Shown one piece after another: positions 5,961 to 12,920 of a DNA stretch of 13,417 bases. Position numbers and translations under genes: made by a program. The DNA lies in NCBI GenBank assembly GCA_003695205.1, contig RFIO01000209.1, positions 1-13,417 of the forward strand, read 5' to 3'. Position 1 is the first letter of the stretch. Every line of letters begins with the position of its first letter. The notes beneath the pieces were generated by a model. It worked only from the letters and a program-made list of their open reading frames with translations. It was not told the origin of the DNA and did no database searches. This stretch comes from Deltaproteobacteria bacterium (GTDB taxonomy: Bacteria > Desulfobacterota > Desulfuromonadia > Desulfuromonadales > Geothermobacteraceae).

Positions 5961-7655
5961 TCAGCTGTCATGCTGGCTCTGTAGCTGCAGGCGCCGTTCG
6001 AGCAGCGCCTTCTCCATCGCCAGCCCTGCCTGCGACAGAAAGATTTCAAGGGCCTCGGTATCCCCGACGCCTTCGGAAGCAGGCAGGTTGTCACCGTACA
6101 GCAGGGCCACAGCCCGCCCCTCGCTGAGTATGGGGCCGACGAAAACCTCCTCGGGCTTACCTCCTCCGAGTTGTTCCTGCAAATAACAGTCCCATTCCGA
6201 ATCACCGGGAACCGTCCGTATGGGTGTCATCGCCTCCAGTGCACGGGTCAGCACCGAAGGCTGGTCAAGCGGCAGCCTCATCTGGCGTACCTTGCGGTCA
6301 GCATCGGAAACGCACTGTTCCAGGCCGAACTGCCCCAACCCCACTATCCCATCGTCCCGTACCAGAAAAACCACGGCCCGGTTCATGATTTCACTGGCAA
6401 ATCGCAGCACCAGAAGGATAACCCCGCCCCCCAGAGCCGGGTTGTTCAGTTCCTGCAGCATCCCCTTGAGAAGCGTCAGGCCGGGTGATGACGGCCGGCT
6501 GTCCCCCGCAGCAACGGTCTCTTCGCCGATTTCGGAAAAAATCTCACGCCCGAGATCAACCAGGCCGACAGGTGATTTCGCCACATTCCCCGGTGATTTA
6601 CCGAGGATGTCGGCGATCTGCCCCACCAGTGCATCAAGGGCGGCACGCCCCTCATCGGAGCGCAAGTCGTCTTTCTTCGGCTTGCGCAGAAGGTGCCGGA
6701 TGCCTTTCTCTTCGAGCATCTTCTCGGCATCCGGATTGGCATGGTCCGTCAAGACCACCATGGGATTGCCGACGGGAAGCTCAAGGGTGCGCTCAGCCAG
6801 CTCCAGGCCGCCAAGAATGCCACTGCCGTCGATACGCGGCATGATCAGGTCGACCACAAGGTGCGGGGGTGTCACACCCGCGCCCGACTTTTCCAGAGCC
6901 TCAAGGCAGCTACGCCCGTCAGAGAAGGCCTGTACGGCAAACCCCCGGGCCCTCAGGGCCTCGGCCAGCATACGCCTGGTCAGCGCGTCGTCGTCGACAA
7001 GAAAAAGGGGCACCCCGTCGCCCCTTGGGGCTTCGATTGGAGAAGGTTCCGCCTCAACACCCTCATCAGACTCATCCGCCGAGAGCCGGGCGGCTGAATC
7101 ACCGGTCAGTTCGGACAGCTCCTCAGCCGAGACCGATTCCTGCCGGTGCCGGCTCTCGTCGAGCAGCCGGCTGCCTTCCATCGCAAGCCACTGGGGGTTG
7201 ATGCCCTGCTCGAACAGGTCATCAGCCTGGCCCGTTTCTCCGGCAATTTCATCAGCCTCGTAAAGCTCAAAAGCGAATGTTCCCTCGTTCCAGGAAAAGA
7301 AACGATAGACAGTCTGCTCGATCTGTTCGCGCAGCACCTGGCCGATGACATCCGCGGCCACATGATTCTGTCCGGTCAGGATATCGCCCAGGCGAACGGG
7401 TGTGTCACTGTCGCGCTGGGCCTCAAGGGCCTGCTGAAGAACGTCCCGGCTGACCAGCCCGCGCTCGACCAGAAGATCACCCAGTTCGGCATGATCGTCG
7501 CTGCAGGTCGCCCGGATTACCTGGCCGTTGAAAAAGACAATAGTCCCCGCGCGGTCGCCGCTGCGCAAATGCAGGACGCCCGATTTGCGGCTCAGGCTGA
7601 CAATCTGCAGAATGTCACCGAGACCAAGGTCTTCGAGGTTGCCGACGAGGCTCAT
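5961..7655 (-). CDS. DUF4388 (PatA N-terminal-type) protein with receiver and GAF-like domains
   Basis: This 564-residue multidomain protein is the first gene of the operon. Residues 1-50 begin a DUF4388 domain (MSLVGNLEDLGLGDILQIVS, KSGVLHL), which closes near 116-130 with YRFFSWNEGTFAFEL. Between them lie two LGxLL-type motifs (ELGDLLVERGLVSRDVL at 57-73 and RLGDILTGQ at 88-96) that resemble MshEN repeats. A polar linker leads to a receiver domain (about 215-345) with all key residues: D221-D223, D269, T303 and K325. Residues about 385-560 look like a GAF-type sensor fold, called by pattern only. No membrane segment is evident. PatA-type proteins act in signalling and polarity or development, but the ligand here is unknown. 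The ATG at 7655 lacks a strong ribosome site. The receiver is probably another target of CheA (inference). Confidence 0.85.
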   Translation of the reverse strand: MSLVGNLEDLGLGDILQIVSLSRKSGVLHLRSGDRAGTIVFFNGQVIRATCSDDHAELGDLLVERGLVSRDVLQQALEAQRDSDTPVRLGDILTGQNHVAADVIGQVLREQIEQTVYRFFSWNEGTFAFELYEADEIAGETGQADDLFEQGINPQWLAMEGSRLLDESRHRQESVSAEELSELTGDSAARLSADESDEGVEAEPSPIEAPRGDGVPLFLVDDDALTRRMLAEALRARGFAVQAFSDGRSCLEALEKSGAGVTPPHLVVDLIMPRIDGSGILGGLELAERTLELPVGNPMVVLTDHANPDAEKMLEEKGIRHLLRKPKKDDLRSDEGRAALDALVGQIADILGKSPGNVAKSPVGLVDLGREIFSEIGEETVAAGDSRPSSPGLTLLKGMLQELNNPALGGGVILLVLRFASEIMNRAVVFLVRDDGIVGLGQFGLEQCVSDADRKVRQMRLPLDQPSVLTRALEAMTPIRTVPGDSEWDCYLQEQLGGGKPEEVFVGPILSEGRAVALLYGDNLPASEGVGDTEALEIFLSQAGLAMEKALLERRLQLQSQHDS

Positions 7656-7714
7656 ATCAGATCAGTCACACCGCGAACGAAGGCATTCAAAGTCCGAAAA
7701 TTCCAATAAAAAAG

Positions 7715-7743
7715 AATATATCCCAGCCCTGTGGCCAAGTAAA
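7715..7743 (-). promoter_or_regulatory. Sigma70-like promoter for the chemosensory operon
   Basis: On the minus strand TTTACT (7738-7743) and TATATT (7715-7720) are separated by exactly 17 bases. They match the -35 consensus at 4 of 6 positions and the -10 consensus at 5 of 6. The site lies in the 111-base gap between der and the DUF4388 gene and would give a leader of roughly 50 bases. The local sequence is AT-rich against a GC-rich background. Confidence 0.55.
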
Positions 7744-7766
7744 GCCATAACCCGGCCGGATACGGC
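7744..7766 (-). terminator. Possible weak hairpin directly after der
   Basis: Directly after the der stop, GCCGTA can pair with TATGGC (one G-U pair), with a short inner CC/GG extension, followed by TTTACTT rather than a proper T-tract. It could attenuate read-through into the chemosensory operon, but as an intrinsic terminator it is poor. It abuts the -35 of the downstream promoter. Confidence 0.25.
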
Positions 7767-9080
7767 TCAGTGCTCCCGGCTCTGGTAGCGGACCCGCAGA
7801 GGTGACCCCGTCAAACCAAGCGCCTGCCGAAACCTGTTGGCCAGATAACGCTGATAGCTGAAATGGACCCCGTCGGCGCGACTGACAAATACGGTGATGG
7901 TCGGTGGCCGCACCGCCGTCTGGGTGGCATAGAAGAACTTGAGCCGTTTGCCCTGAAAGATACTCGGCTGGTGGGCCTCGATTGCCTCCCGCAGCACCTT
8001 GTTGAGGGCCGAGGTGGAAAGTCGACGATTGAACTCCTCGGCCAGGGCCTCAACCTCGCCCATGATCTTCGATACCCTCTGCCCGGTGAGAGCCGACACG
8101 AACAGAATGGGCGCGTGCGCCAGGAACCGGAAGCGCGCGCGCAGGTCCTTGACGTAGCTCCCCATGGTGGTGTGATCCTTCTCCACCAGATCCCACTTGT
8201 TGACCACCAGGATGATGGCCCTCCCCTTCTCCTCGGCGTAACCGGCAATGGTAAGATCCTGGTCGGTCACCCCTTCGCGCGCATCGACCACCATCAGCAC
8301 GACATGGGCCCGCTCCATGGCCTTGAGGGCCTGGACGACACTGAACTTTTCCAGTTTCTGGCTCACCCTCCCCTTGCGGCGGATACCGGCGGTATCAATC
8401 ATCAGATAGGGCTTGCGATTGTAGGTGAAGGGCGTATCCACCGAAGCCCGGGTCGTACCGGCCATGGGATTGGCCACCACCCGCTCATAACCGAGAATCC
8501 GGTTGACCAGCGAGCTTTTGCCGACATTGGGACGACCGATGATGGCAAGCCTGGTCTCCGGCTGGTCCGATTCGGCCTTTTTGTTCTCCGGCAGCAGATC
8601 TTCCAGCCGGCCCGCCAGTTCCGACATGCCGTGGCCGTGCTCGGCAGAGATGCAGATCAGGTCCTCAAAGCCCAGGGCGTAGAACTCGGCGGCATTCGCT
8701 TCGTCGCGCGGACCGTCGACCTTGTTGACCAGGCAGACAAGAGGTTTTCGGTAGCGGCGCAGAATATCTGCTACTTCCTGGTCCGCCGGGGTCATGCCCT
8801 GCTTGGCGTCCAGCACGAACAGGATGACATCGGCCTCCTCGACCGCCAGTTGCGACTGCTCGCGCATCTGGGTCAGCAGCCGGTCCTCGCTGACCGGTTC
8901 GAAACCGCCGGTGTCGATGAGAAGAAAGCTGCGACCGAACCTCTCGACGCGCGCGTAGTTGCGGTCGCGGGTGACGCCGGGAACATCCTCGACGATCGCC
9001 TTGCGCTGACCATAGAGTCGGTTGAAAAGGGTCGATTTGCCGACATTGGGCCGGCCGACGATGGCTACAACAGGCAACAT
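7767..9080 (-). CDS. der: Ribosome-assembly GTPase Der (EngA)
   Basis: This 437-residue protein has two tandem GTPase domains and a KH-like C-terminal domain, the hallmark of Der, which acts in 50S ribosomal subunit maturation. Domain 1 has G1 GRPNVGKS (9-16), DTGG (56-59) and NKVD (119-122). Domain 2 has GRPNVGKS (182-189), DTAG (229-232) and NKWD (294-297). The KH-like part spans about 355-437. Length is normal for the family and no key residue is missing. The ATG at 9080 has GGAG seven bases upstream. It lies 39 bases after era, so it is probably the last gene of the rnc-radical SAM-era-der operon; a 111-base gap with a new promoter follows. Confidence 0.98.
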   Translation of the reverse strand: MLPVVAIVGRPNVGKSTLFNRLYGQRKAIVEDVPGVTRDRNYARVERFGRSFLLIDTGGFEPVSEDRLLTQMREQSQLAVEEADVILFVLDAKQGMTPADQEVADILRRYRKPLVCLVNKVDGPRDEANAAEFYALGFEDLICISAEHGHGMSELAGRLEDLLPENKKAESDQPETRLAIIGRPNVGKSSLVNRILGYERVVANPMAGTTRASVDTPFTYNRKPYLMIDTAGIRRKGRVSQKLEKFSVVQALKAMERAHVVLMVVDAREGVTDQDLTIAGYAEEKGRAIILVVNKWDLVEKDHTTMGSYVKDLRARFRFLAHAPILFVSALTGQRVSKIMGEVEALAEEFNRRLSTSALNKVLREAIEAHQPSIFQGKRLKFFYATQTAVRPPTITVFVSRADGVHFSYQRYLANRFRQALGLTGSPLRVRYQSREH

Positions 9081-9119
9081 GCAACAACTCCAGGAATCGG
9101 GCAGCTGGGGCCCGAAAGA

Positions 9120-10016
9120 TCATTCATATCCGAATTCGCGCAGCAGCCTGTCCGAGCGGGTCCAGTTGCGGTCGACCCGGGCGAACAGGTGCAAAAAAAC
9201 CCTTGTCCCCAGCAGGCGTTCAATCGCCTTGCGCGCATCAGCACCAATGGCACGAATCATCTTACCCTGCTTGCCGACCACGATGCGTTTGTGGGAATCG
9301 CGCTCCAGGTGGATAACAGCATGTATCACCACCAGGTTACGTGCCGGGTCCTCCTCGAAATTTTCGACCCGCACGGCAACGCCGTAGGGGATTTCCTGTT
9401 CAAGCTTGCGCAATACCTGCTCGCGGATCATCTCGGCGACGAGGAAGCGTTCGGGCAGATCGGTCACCATATCTTCCGGGTAGAGGGGCGGCCCCTCGGG
9501 CAGGTAGCCGGTGACAACATCGAGCAACCGGTCAACATTATCACCGGCCAGGGCCGACACCGGGACGATTTCGGCAAAATCGGCCAGCCCGCGCCAGGCA
9601 TCGATGACGGCAAGCAGTTCAGGAGGCGAAACCCGGTCGATCTTGTTCAGCACCAGGATTACGGGACGTCCCGACCGGGCCAGACCGTCGCGAATGCGTT
9701 CATCCAGCTCAGCCGGCCGGTCGGCCTCGACCAGCAGCAGTGTCAGGTCGACTTCCTCCAGCACGGCGAAAGCCTGGTCGACCATGTAGCGATTGAGCTT
9801 GTTGCCCATGGGGCGGTGGATGCCGGGGGTATCAAGAAAGAGAATCTGCGCCTTGTCACGGTGGCAGATACCGAGGATGCGGTTGCGGGTGGTCTGCGGC
9901 TTGGGCGAGGTTATGGCGATCTTCTGACCCAGGGCCCGGTTGAGCAGGGTCGATTTGCCGACATTGGGCCGCCCCACCAGGGCAACGAAACCACTTCGAA
10001 ACTGCTTAACATCCAT
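9120..10016 (-). CDS. era: GTPase Era, 16S rRNA/30S maturation factor
   Basis: This 298-residue protein has an N-terminal GTPase domain, with G1 GRPNVGKS (15-22), DTPG (62-65) and NKID (124-127), and a C-terminal KH domain with the GKQG loop (248-251). Era binds the 3' end of 16S rRNA during 30S assembly. The length is typical. Two adjacent start codons exist: TTG at 10019 and ATG at 10016. The ATG, which shares one base with the TGA of the upstream radical SAM gene, is chosen as the stronger start. AAGG upstream is nine bases from the ATG but six from the TTG, so one extra N-terminal residue is possible. The grouping with rnc and der makes an RNA-processing and ribosome-assembly operon. Confidence 0.98.
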   Translation of the reverse strand: MDVKQFRSGFVALVGRPNVGKSTLLNRALGQKIAITSPKPQTTRNRILGICHRDKAQILFLDTPGIHRPMGNKLNRYMVDQAFAVLEEVDLTLLLVEADRPAELDERIRDGLARSGRPVILVLNKIDRVSPPELLAVIDAWRGLADFAEIVPVSALAGDNVDRLLDVVTGYLPEGPPLYPEDMVTDLPERFLVAEMIREQVLRKLEQEIPYGVAVRVENFEEDPARNLVVIHAVIHLERDSHKRIVVGKQGKMIRAIGADARKAIERLLGTRVFLHLFARVDRNWTRSDRLLREFGYE

Positions 10017-11014
10017 CAACTTAAACCTTCGACTTCATGTATTTTTTGAACATTGTCCCCGGCCCTGACACACAGCCGTTCAAGACCCGGGTCAGGCTCC
10101 AGACGAACCTGCAGCCCCTCCCCCTCGAGACGCTGAATATTCTGCCGACGATATCCGACGGCATCACTCAGGTCATCGGGATGGACCGCCAACGTCACAG
10201 CTGCCTTTCCACAACCTGCCGTTGCAAGTGCATGGTACCACAGGCGACTGCGCACAAGTTGTCCGAATGCCGGATGCCAGGGGCCGGCAACCGGTTCGTC
10301 ATCGAGGGGCGGAAGCCCCATGCGAATGACCCGCACCCCGGACCGCAGACACTGGCGCCAGAGCCGGGCGCAACAGTCTACGGTCTCATCGACAGACCAG
10401 GGACGATAGGTCCCCCTTCGATACATGTCGGCAAGGGGCGTCCCTTCGAGCACAACCACCGGGTAGATACGCACCTGCCGTATGCCGGCGGCAACGACGG
10501 TACGCAGGGATGCTTCTGCCTCGGCGTCGTCGGCACCCGGAAGACCGGGCATCAGTTGCGCCACTACCTGCCAGCCCTCTGCCAGAAGCCGCTCAAGCCC
10601 CGCAATGGATTGGGCGGCCGTGTGCCCCCGGCCGGCAGCACGCAGGACCCTGTCATCGAAACTCTGGCAGCCAACTTCGACCGTGGTGACCGGGTATCGT
10701 GACAGCAGGTCGAGATGCCCCTGGTCAAGCCCGGCCGGATGGGTCGAAATCCGAATGCCCCGACACCGTCCCCGGCCTACAAACTCTGCCGCTCCGGCCA
10801 GCAGGGCATTCTGGAAATCGGCCGGCAACAGGGTGAAGCTGCCGCCGTAAAAGGCCACTTCCCCTGCTCCCCTCCCGGGAAGCATGCGTGCCAGATTTTC
10901 GAGCATACGGCGGGGAGGCCCGATCTCCGTCACTCCGGAAAGCCGGGTCTGGTCGCAGTAGACGCAGCGCTGGGGGCAGGCGGCATTGGCCAGGAAAACC
11001 GGGTAGATCGTCAA
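10016..11014 (-). CDS. Radical SAM protein, Elp3-like without acetyltransferase domain
   Basis: This 332-residue protein has a CX3CX2C cluster motif (C13, C17, C20 in ACPQRCVYCDQ) that should bind the [4Fe-4S] cluster for S-adenosylmethionine cleavage. AFYGGSFTLLP and GIRISTHPAGLD are typical of the Elp3/HemN-like radical SAM barrel. No acetyltransferase domain is present, unlike true Elp3. Its substrate is unknown. Genes of this type are recalled next to rnc in other bacteria, including Firmicutes, which hints at an RNA-related role, but that is association only. The start is TTG at 11014, overlapping the rnc TGA as TTGA, with GAGG four bases upstream. The stop overlaps the era start, so the three genes are probably translationally coupled. 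Confidence 0.88.
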   Translation of the reverse strand: MTIYPVFLANAACPQRCVYCDQTRLSGVTEIGPPRRMLENLARMLPGRGAGEVAFYGGSFTLLPADFQNALLAGAAEFVGRGRCRGIRISTHPAGLDQGHLDLLSRYPVTTVEVGCQSFDDRVLRAAGRGHTAAQSIAGLERLLAEGWQVVAQLMPGLPGADDAEAEASLRTVVAAGIRQVRIYPVVVLEGTPLADMYRRGTYRPWSVDETVDCCARLWRQCLRSGVRVIRMGLPPLDDEPVAGPWHPAFGQLVRSRLWYHALATAGCGKAAVTLAVHPDDLSDAVGYRRQNIQRLEGEGLQVRLEPDPGLERLCVRAGDNVQKIHEVEGLS

Positions 11015-11712
11015 GAGACCTCATCAGTCAGGCGAGCCAGGGCCGCCCTTGCGGCGTTCTGCTCCGCCTGTTTCTTGGTGCGACCCTTGCCGCTGCCGAT
11101 GGCCGCGCCATCGAAATGGACCTCGACATGATAGCGCCTGGCGTGATCCGGCCCCTCGGTCCCGGTCAGCACGTAACGCGGCAGCCGTCCTTCGCGCGCC
11201 TGCAACAGCTCCTGCAGGCGAGTCTTGGCATCCAGACCGGTCTTTTCCCTGGCGGCCGACTCGATGCGCCCGGCCATCCAGCGCCGGACGGCCTGTTCCG
11301 CCTGGCTGAAACCACCGTCGAGAAAGATCGCCCCAAGAATCGCCTCCATGGCGTCGGAGAGAAGACTTTCCTTCTCACGACCGCCGGTCATCTCCTCACC
11401 CCGCCCCAGCAACATATGGGCGCCAACGCCGAGACGCCTCGCTACCTCGGCCAGGCTGGGTTCGCTCACAACCTCGGCCCGCACCCGGGTCATTTCCCCC
11501 TCGGCCAGCTTTGGCTCCTGCCGAAAGATGGTCTGGCTGACGGCGAGGTCAAGGACGGCATCGCCGAGGAACTCAAGCCGCTCGTTATCCAGGGCGCCTT
11601 GCTCGCGGTGTTCGTTGGCATAGGACTTGTGCGTCAGCGCCTTGACCAGGAGCTCACGGTCGGCAAACCTGTAACCGATTGCCTCTTCAAGTTCGGAAAG
11701 TTCTTTGCTCAT
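11011..11712 (-). CDS. rnc: Ribonuclease III
   Basis: This 233-residue double-strand-specific endoribonuclease processes rRNA precursors and structured mRNAs. The catalytic domain carries the family signature NERLEFLGD (43-51) with E47 and D51, and the second acidic pair D120 and E123 in LLSDAMEAILGA. The C-terminal double-stranded RNA-binding domain covers about 160-230, with the GRTKKQAEQNAARAAL helix. Length is normal. The ATG at 11712 has only a weak AGG close by, so translation may be modest; RNase III genes are self-regulated by leader cleavage in some bacteria, but no clear leader stem was identified here. It is the first gene of the rnc-radical SAM-era-der operon, preceded by a sigma70-like promoter at 11792-11820. 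Confidence 0.98.
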   Translation of the reverse strand: MSKELSELEEAIGYRFADRELLVKALTHKSYANEHREQGALDNERLEFLGDAVLDLAVSQTIFRQEPKLAEGEMTRVRAEVVSEPSLAEVARRLGVGAHMLLGRGEEMTGGREKESLLSDAMEAILGAIFLDGGFSQAEQAVRRWMAGRIESAAREKTGLDAKTRLQELLQAREGRLPRYVLTGTEGPDHARRYHVEVHFDGAAIGSGKGRTKKQAEQNAARAALARLTDEVS

Positions 11713-11791
11713 AACCTGGGGCTTTACCTGATGAACGTTGTGATCCGCACGTTGGGGTCATACACTTGGCCGAATGAAAAAAAACGCTGGA

Positions 11792-11820
11792 AGTATAGCC
11801 CTTTTGCCTGAGCCAGGCAA
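11792..11820 (-). promoter_or_regulatory. Sigma70-like promoter for the rnc operon
   Basis: On the minus strand TTGCCT (11815-11820) and TATACT (11792-11797) are 17 bases apart, matching consensus at 4 of 6 and 5 of 6 positions. The leader to the rnc ATG would be about 75 bases and starts near a run of eight T residues. A perfect inverted repeat covers the -35 box and part of the spacer. Confidence 0.65.
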
Positions 11821-11826
11821 CGCCTG
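11804..11826. repeat. Alternating GCCTG/CAGGC inverted repeats over the rnc -35 box
   Basis: TTGCCTG (11804-11810) and CAGGCAA (11814-11820) form a perfect 7-base inverted repeat around AGC. The second arm also pairs with GCCTG at 11822-11826 around AAC. The result is three half-sites in alternating orientation at an 8-base period. It covers the -35 and spacer of the rnc promoter and lies 16 bases before the holB -35. It could be an operator; no regulator is identifiable from sequence. Confidence 0.5.
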
Positions 11827-11841
11827 CCAACGGGTTTATCC

Positions 11842-11871
11842 TTGATTAAGAGCCCGGCGGTTCCCTATAAT
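11842..11871 (+). promoter_or_regulatory. Sigma70-like promoter for holB
   Basis: TTGATT (11842-11847) and a perfect TATAAT (11866-11871) are separated by 18 bases. The expected leader to the holB ATG is about 60 bases. It is the strongest promoter match seen in the window and diverges from the rnc promoter. Confidence 0.7.
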
Positions 11872-11935
11872 GCTCCATTCGATCAGGGCCGGTTGCAGTC
11901 AGGCTCCCGGCAGCCATCGCGCGGGATATTTTCGA

Positions 11936-12901
11936 ATGACCTTCGATCAGATCATCGGCCACCAGCAACAGAAGGACATTTTCCGGCGGGCCATAGGTGC
12001 CGGCCGACTGGCGCATGCCTACCTGTTCGAGGGGCCTGAAGGTATCGGCAAAAAATTGATGGCCACGGCCGTTGCCCGGGCCCTCTGCTGCCTGGAAGGA
12101 ACAGGCTGCGGCAGTTGCGCCGCCTGCCGCAAGATTGATCACCGCAACCATCCCGATCTGCACATGGTCGAACCCGAGGGCGCGGGGATCAAGATCGAAC
12201 AGATCAGGCGACTCACCCGGGAGCTGGCCTACAGACCAGTCGAGGGGCGCAAGAAGATCTGTATTATCGATCGCGCCGACAGCATGAACCCGGCAGCCGG
12301 CAACGCCCTGCTCAAAACCCTTGAGGAACCCCCGGGGGACACAATTCTGATCCTGCTGAGCAGCCATCCGGAACGACTGCTGCAGACCATCAGGTCCCGT
12401 TGCCAGAGGGTTCCTTTTCACCGGTTGCCCCGCGAAGAGGTGCTCACGGTTCTGACCGAGCGCCTCGGCATCGAAGAGCCGGAGGCAAGGGTTCTGGCCG
12501 CTCTTGCCGAAGGAAGCTTCGCGCGTGCCGCCGGCAGTGGGCGTGAAGAATTCGGCAGTCTGCGCCGGGAGGTCTTTGCCTGGTTCAGCGCCGAGCGATT
12601 GACAGACCCGGGCTCGCGCCTTCGCCTGGCCGAGGAACTTGATCGGCGCAAGGATGACCTGCCCGACATCATCGACATTCTCCAGACCCTCTACCGGGAC
12701 GCCCTGCATCTGGCCCTGGGCCGCGGCAACCAGGCGGTGAATGTTGATGCGACCGATTTCATTACCCGGCTGGCCGGCGGCAAAACGATCCATTCCCTGC
12801 TGGGGAAGATCGACTCCCTGGAACAGGTACGCCGCCAGCTTGAACGCAACGTCAACCGCCAGCTGGCAATCAATGTCCTGCTGGAAAGGCTGGCTGCCTG
12901 A
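11936..12901 (+). CDS. holB: DNA polymerase III delta' subunit (clamp loader)
   Basis: This 321-residue AAA+ clamp-loader subunit loads the sliding clamp for replication. FDQIIGHQ begins the domain, AHAYLFEGPEGIGKK (27-40) is the P-loop region, and a zinc module follows with C51/C52, C58, C61 and C64. IIDRADSMNPAAGNALLKTLEEPP is split by the Walker B-like and sensor regions and ends in the PGDTILILLSS segment; the SRCQ motif is the arginine finger region (RSRCQRVPFHRL). The P-loop ends GKK rather than GKT/S, consistent with delta' not depending on its own ATP hydrolysis. The ATG at 11936 is chosen because the conserved domain starts there; the in-frame ATG at 11870 lies inside the -10 box of the promoter. 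The ribosome site is weak (GGGAT). The next gene follows after 19 bases. Confidence 0.95.
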   Translation: MTFDQIIGHQQQKDIFRRAIGAGRLAHAYLFEGPEGIGKKLMATAVARALCCLEGTGCGSCAACRKIDHRNHPDLHMVEPEGAGIKIEQIRRLTRELAYRPVEGRKKICIIDRADSMNPAAGNALLKTLEEPPGDTILILLSSHPERLLQTIRSRCQRVPFHRLPREEVLTVLTERLGIEEPEARVLAALAEGSFARAAGSGREEFGSLRREVFAWFSAERLTDPGSRLRLAEELDRRKDDLPDIIDILQTLYRDALHLALGRGNQAVNVDATDFITRLAGGKTIHSLLGKIDSLEQVRRQLERNVNRQLAINVLLERLAA

Positions 12902-12920
12902 TACGGAGGAAACCCGTTCC

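Noticed and set aside
9098..9114. CGGGC/GCCCG hairpin between era and der
   Set aside because: Only five base pairs with a seven-base loop and no T-tract; expected by chance at this GC content.
7863..10049. 728-codon open frame on the plus strand opposite der and era
   Set aside because: It is fully antisense to two unmistakable GTPase genes, matches no recognisable domain and is what high GC content produces in the complementary frame.
11815..11830. Sigma54-like TTGGCAGGCGTTGCCT on the minus strand upstream of rnc
   Set aside because: The GG and GC dinucleotides are separated by 8 bases instead of the required 10, and a good sigma70-like promoter overlaps it.
11774..11845. 23-codon plus-strand ORF (ATG AAA AAA ...) in the divergent spacer
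   Set aside because: It has no ribosome binding site, overlaps the rnc promoter and holB -35 box, and has no recognisable feature.
11870..11935. 22-residue N-terminal extension of holB from the ATG at 11870
   Set aside because: That ATG is inside the TATAAT -10 box, and the conserved delta' sequence begins at 11936.
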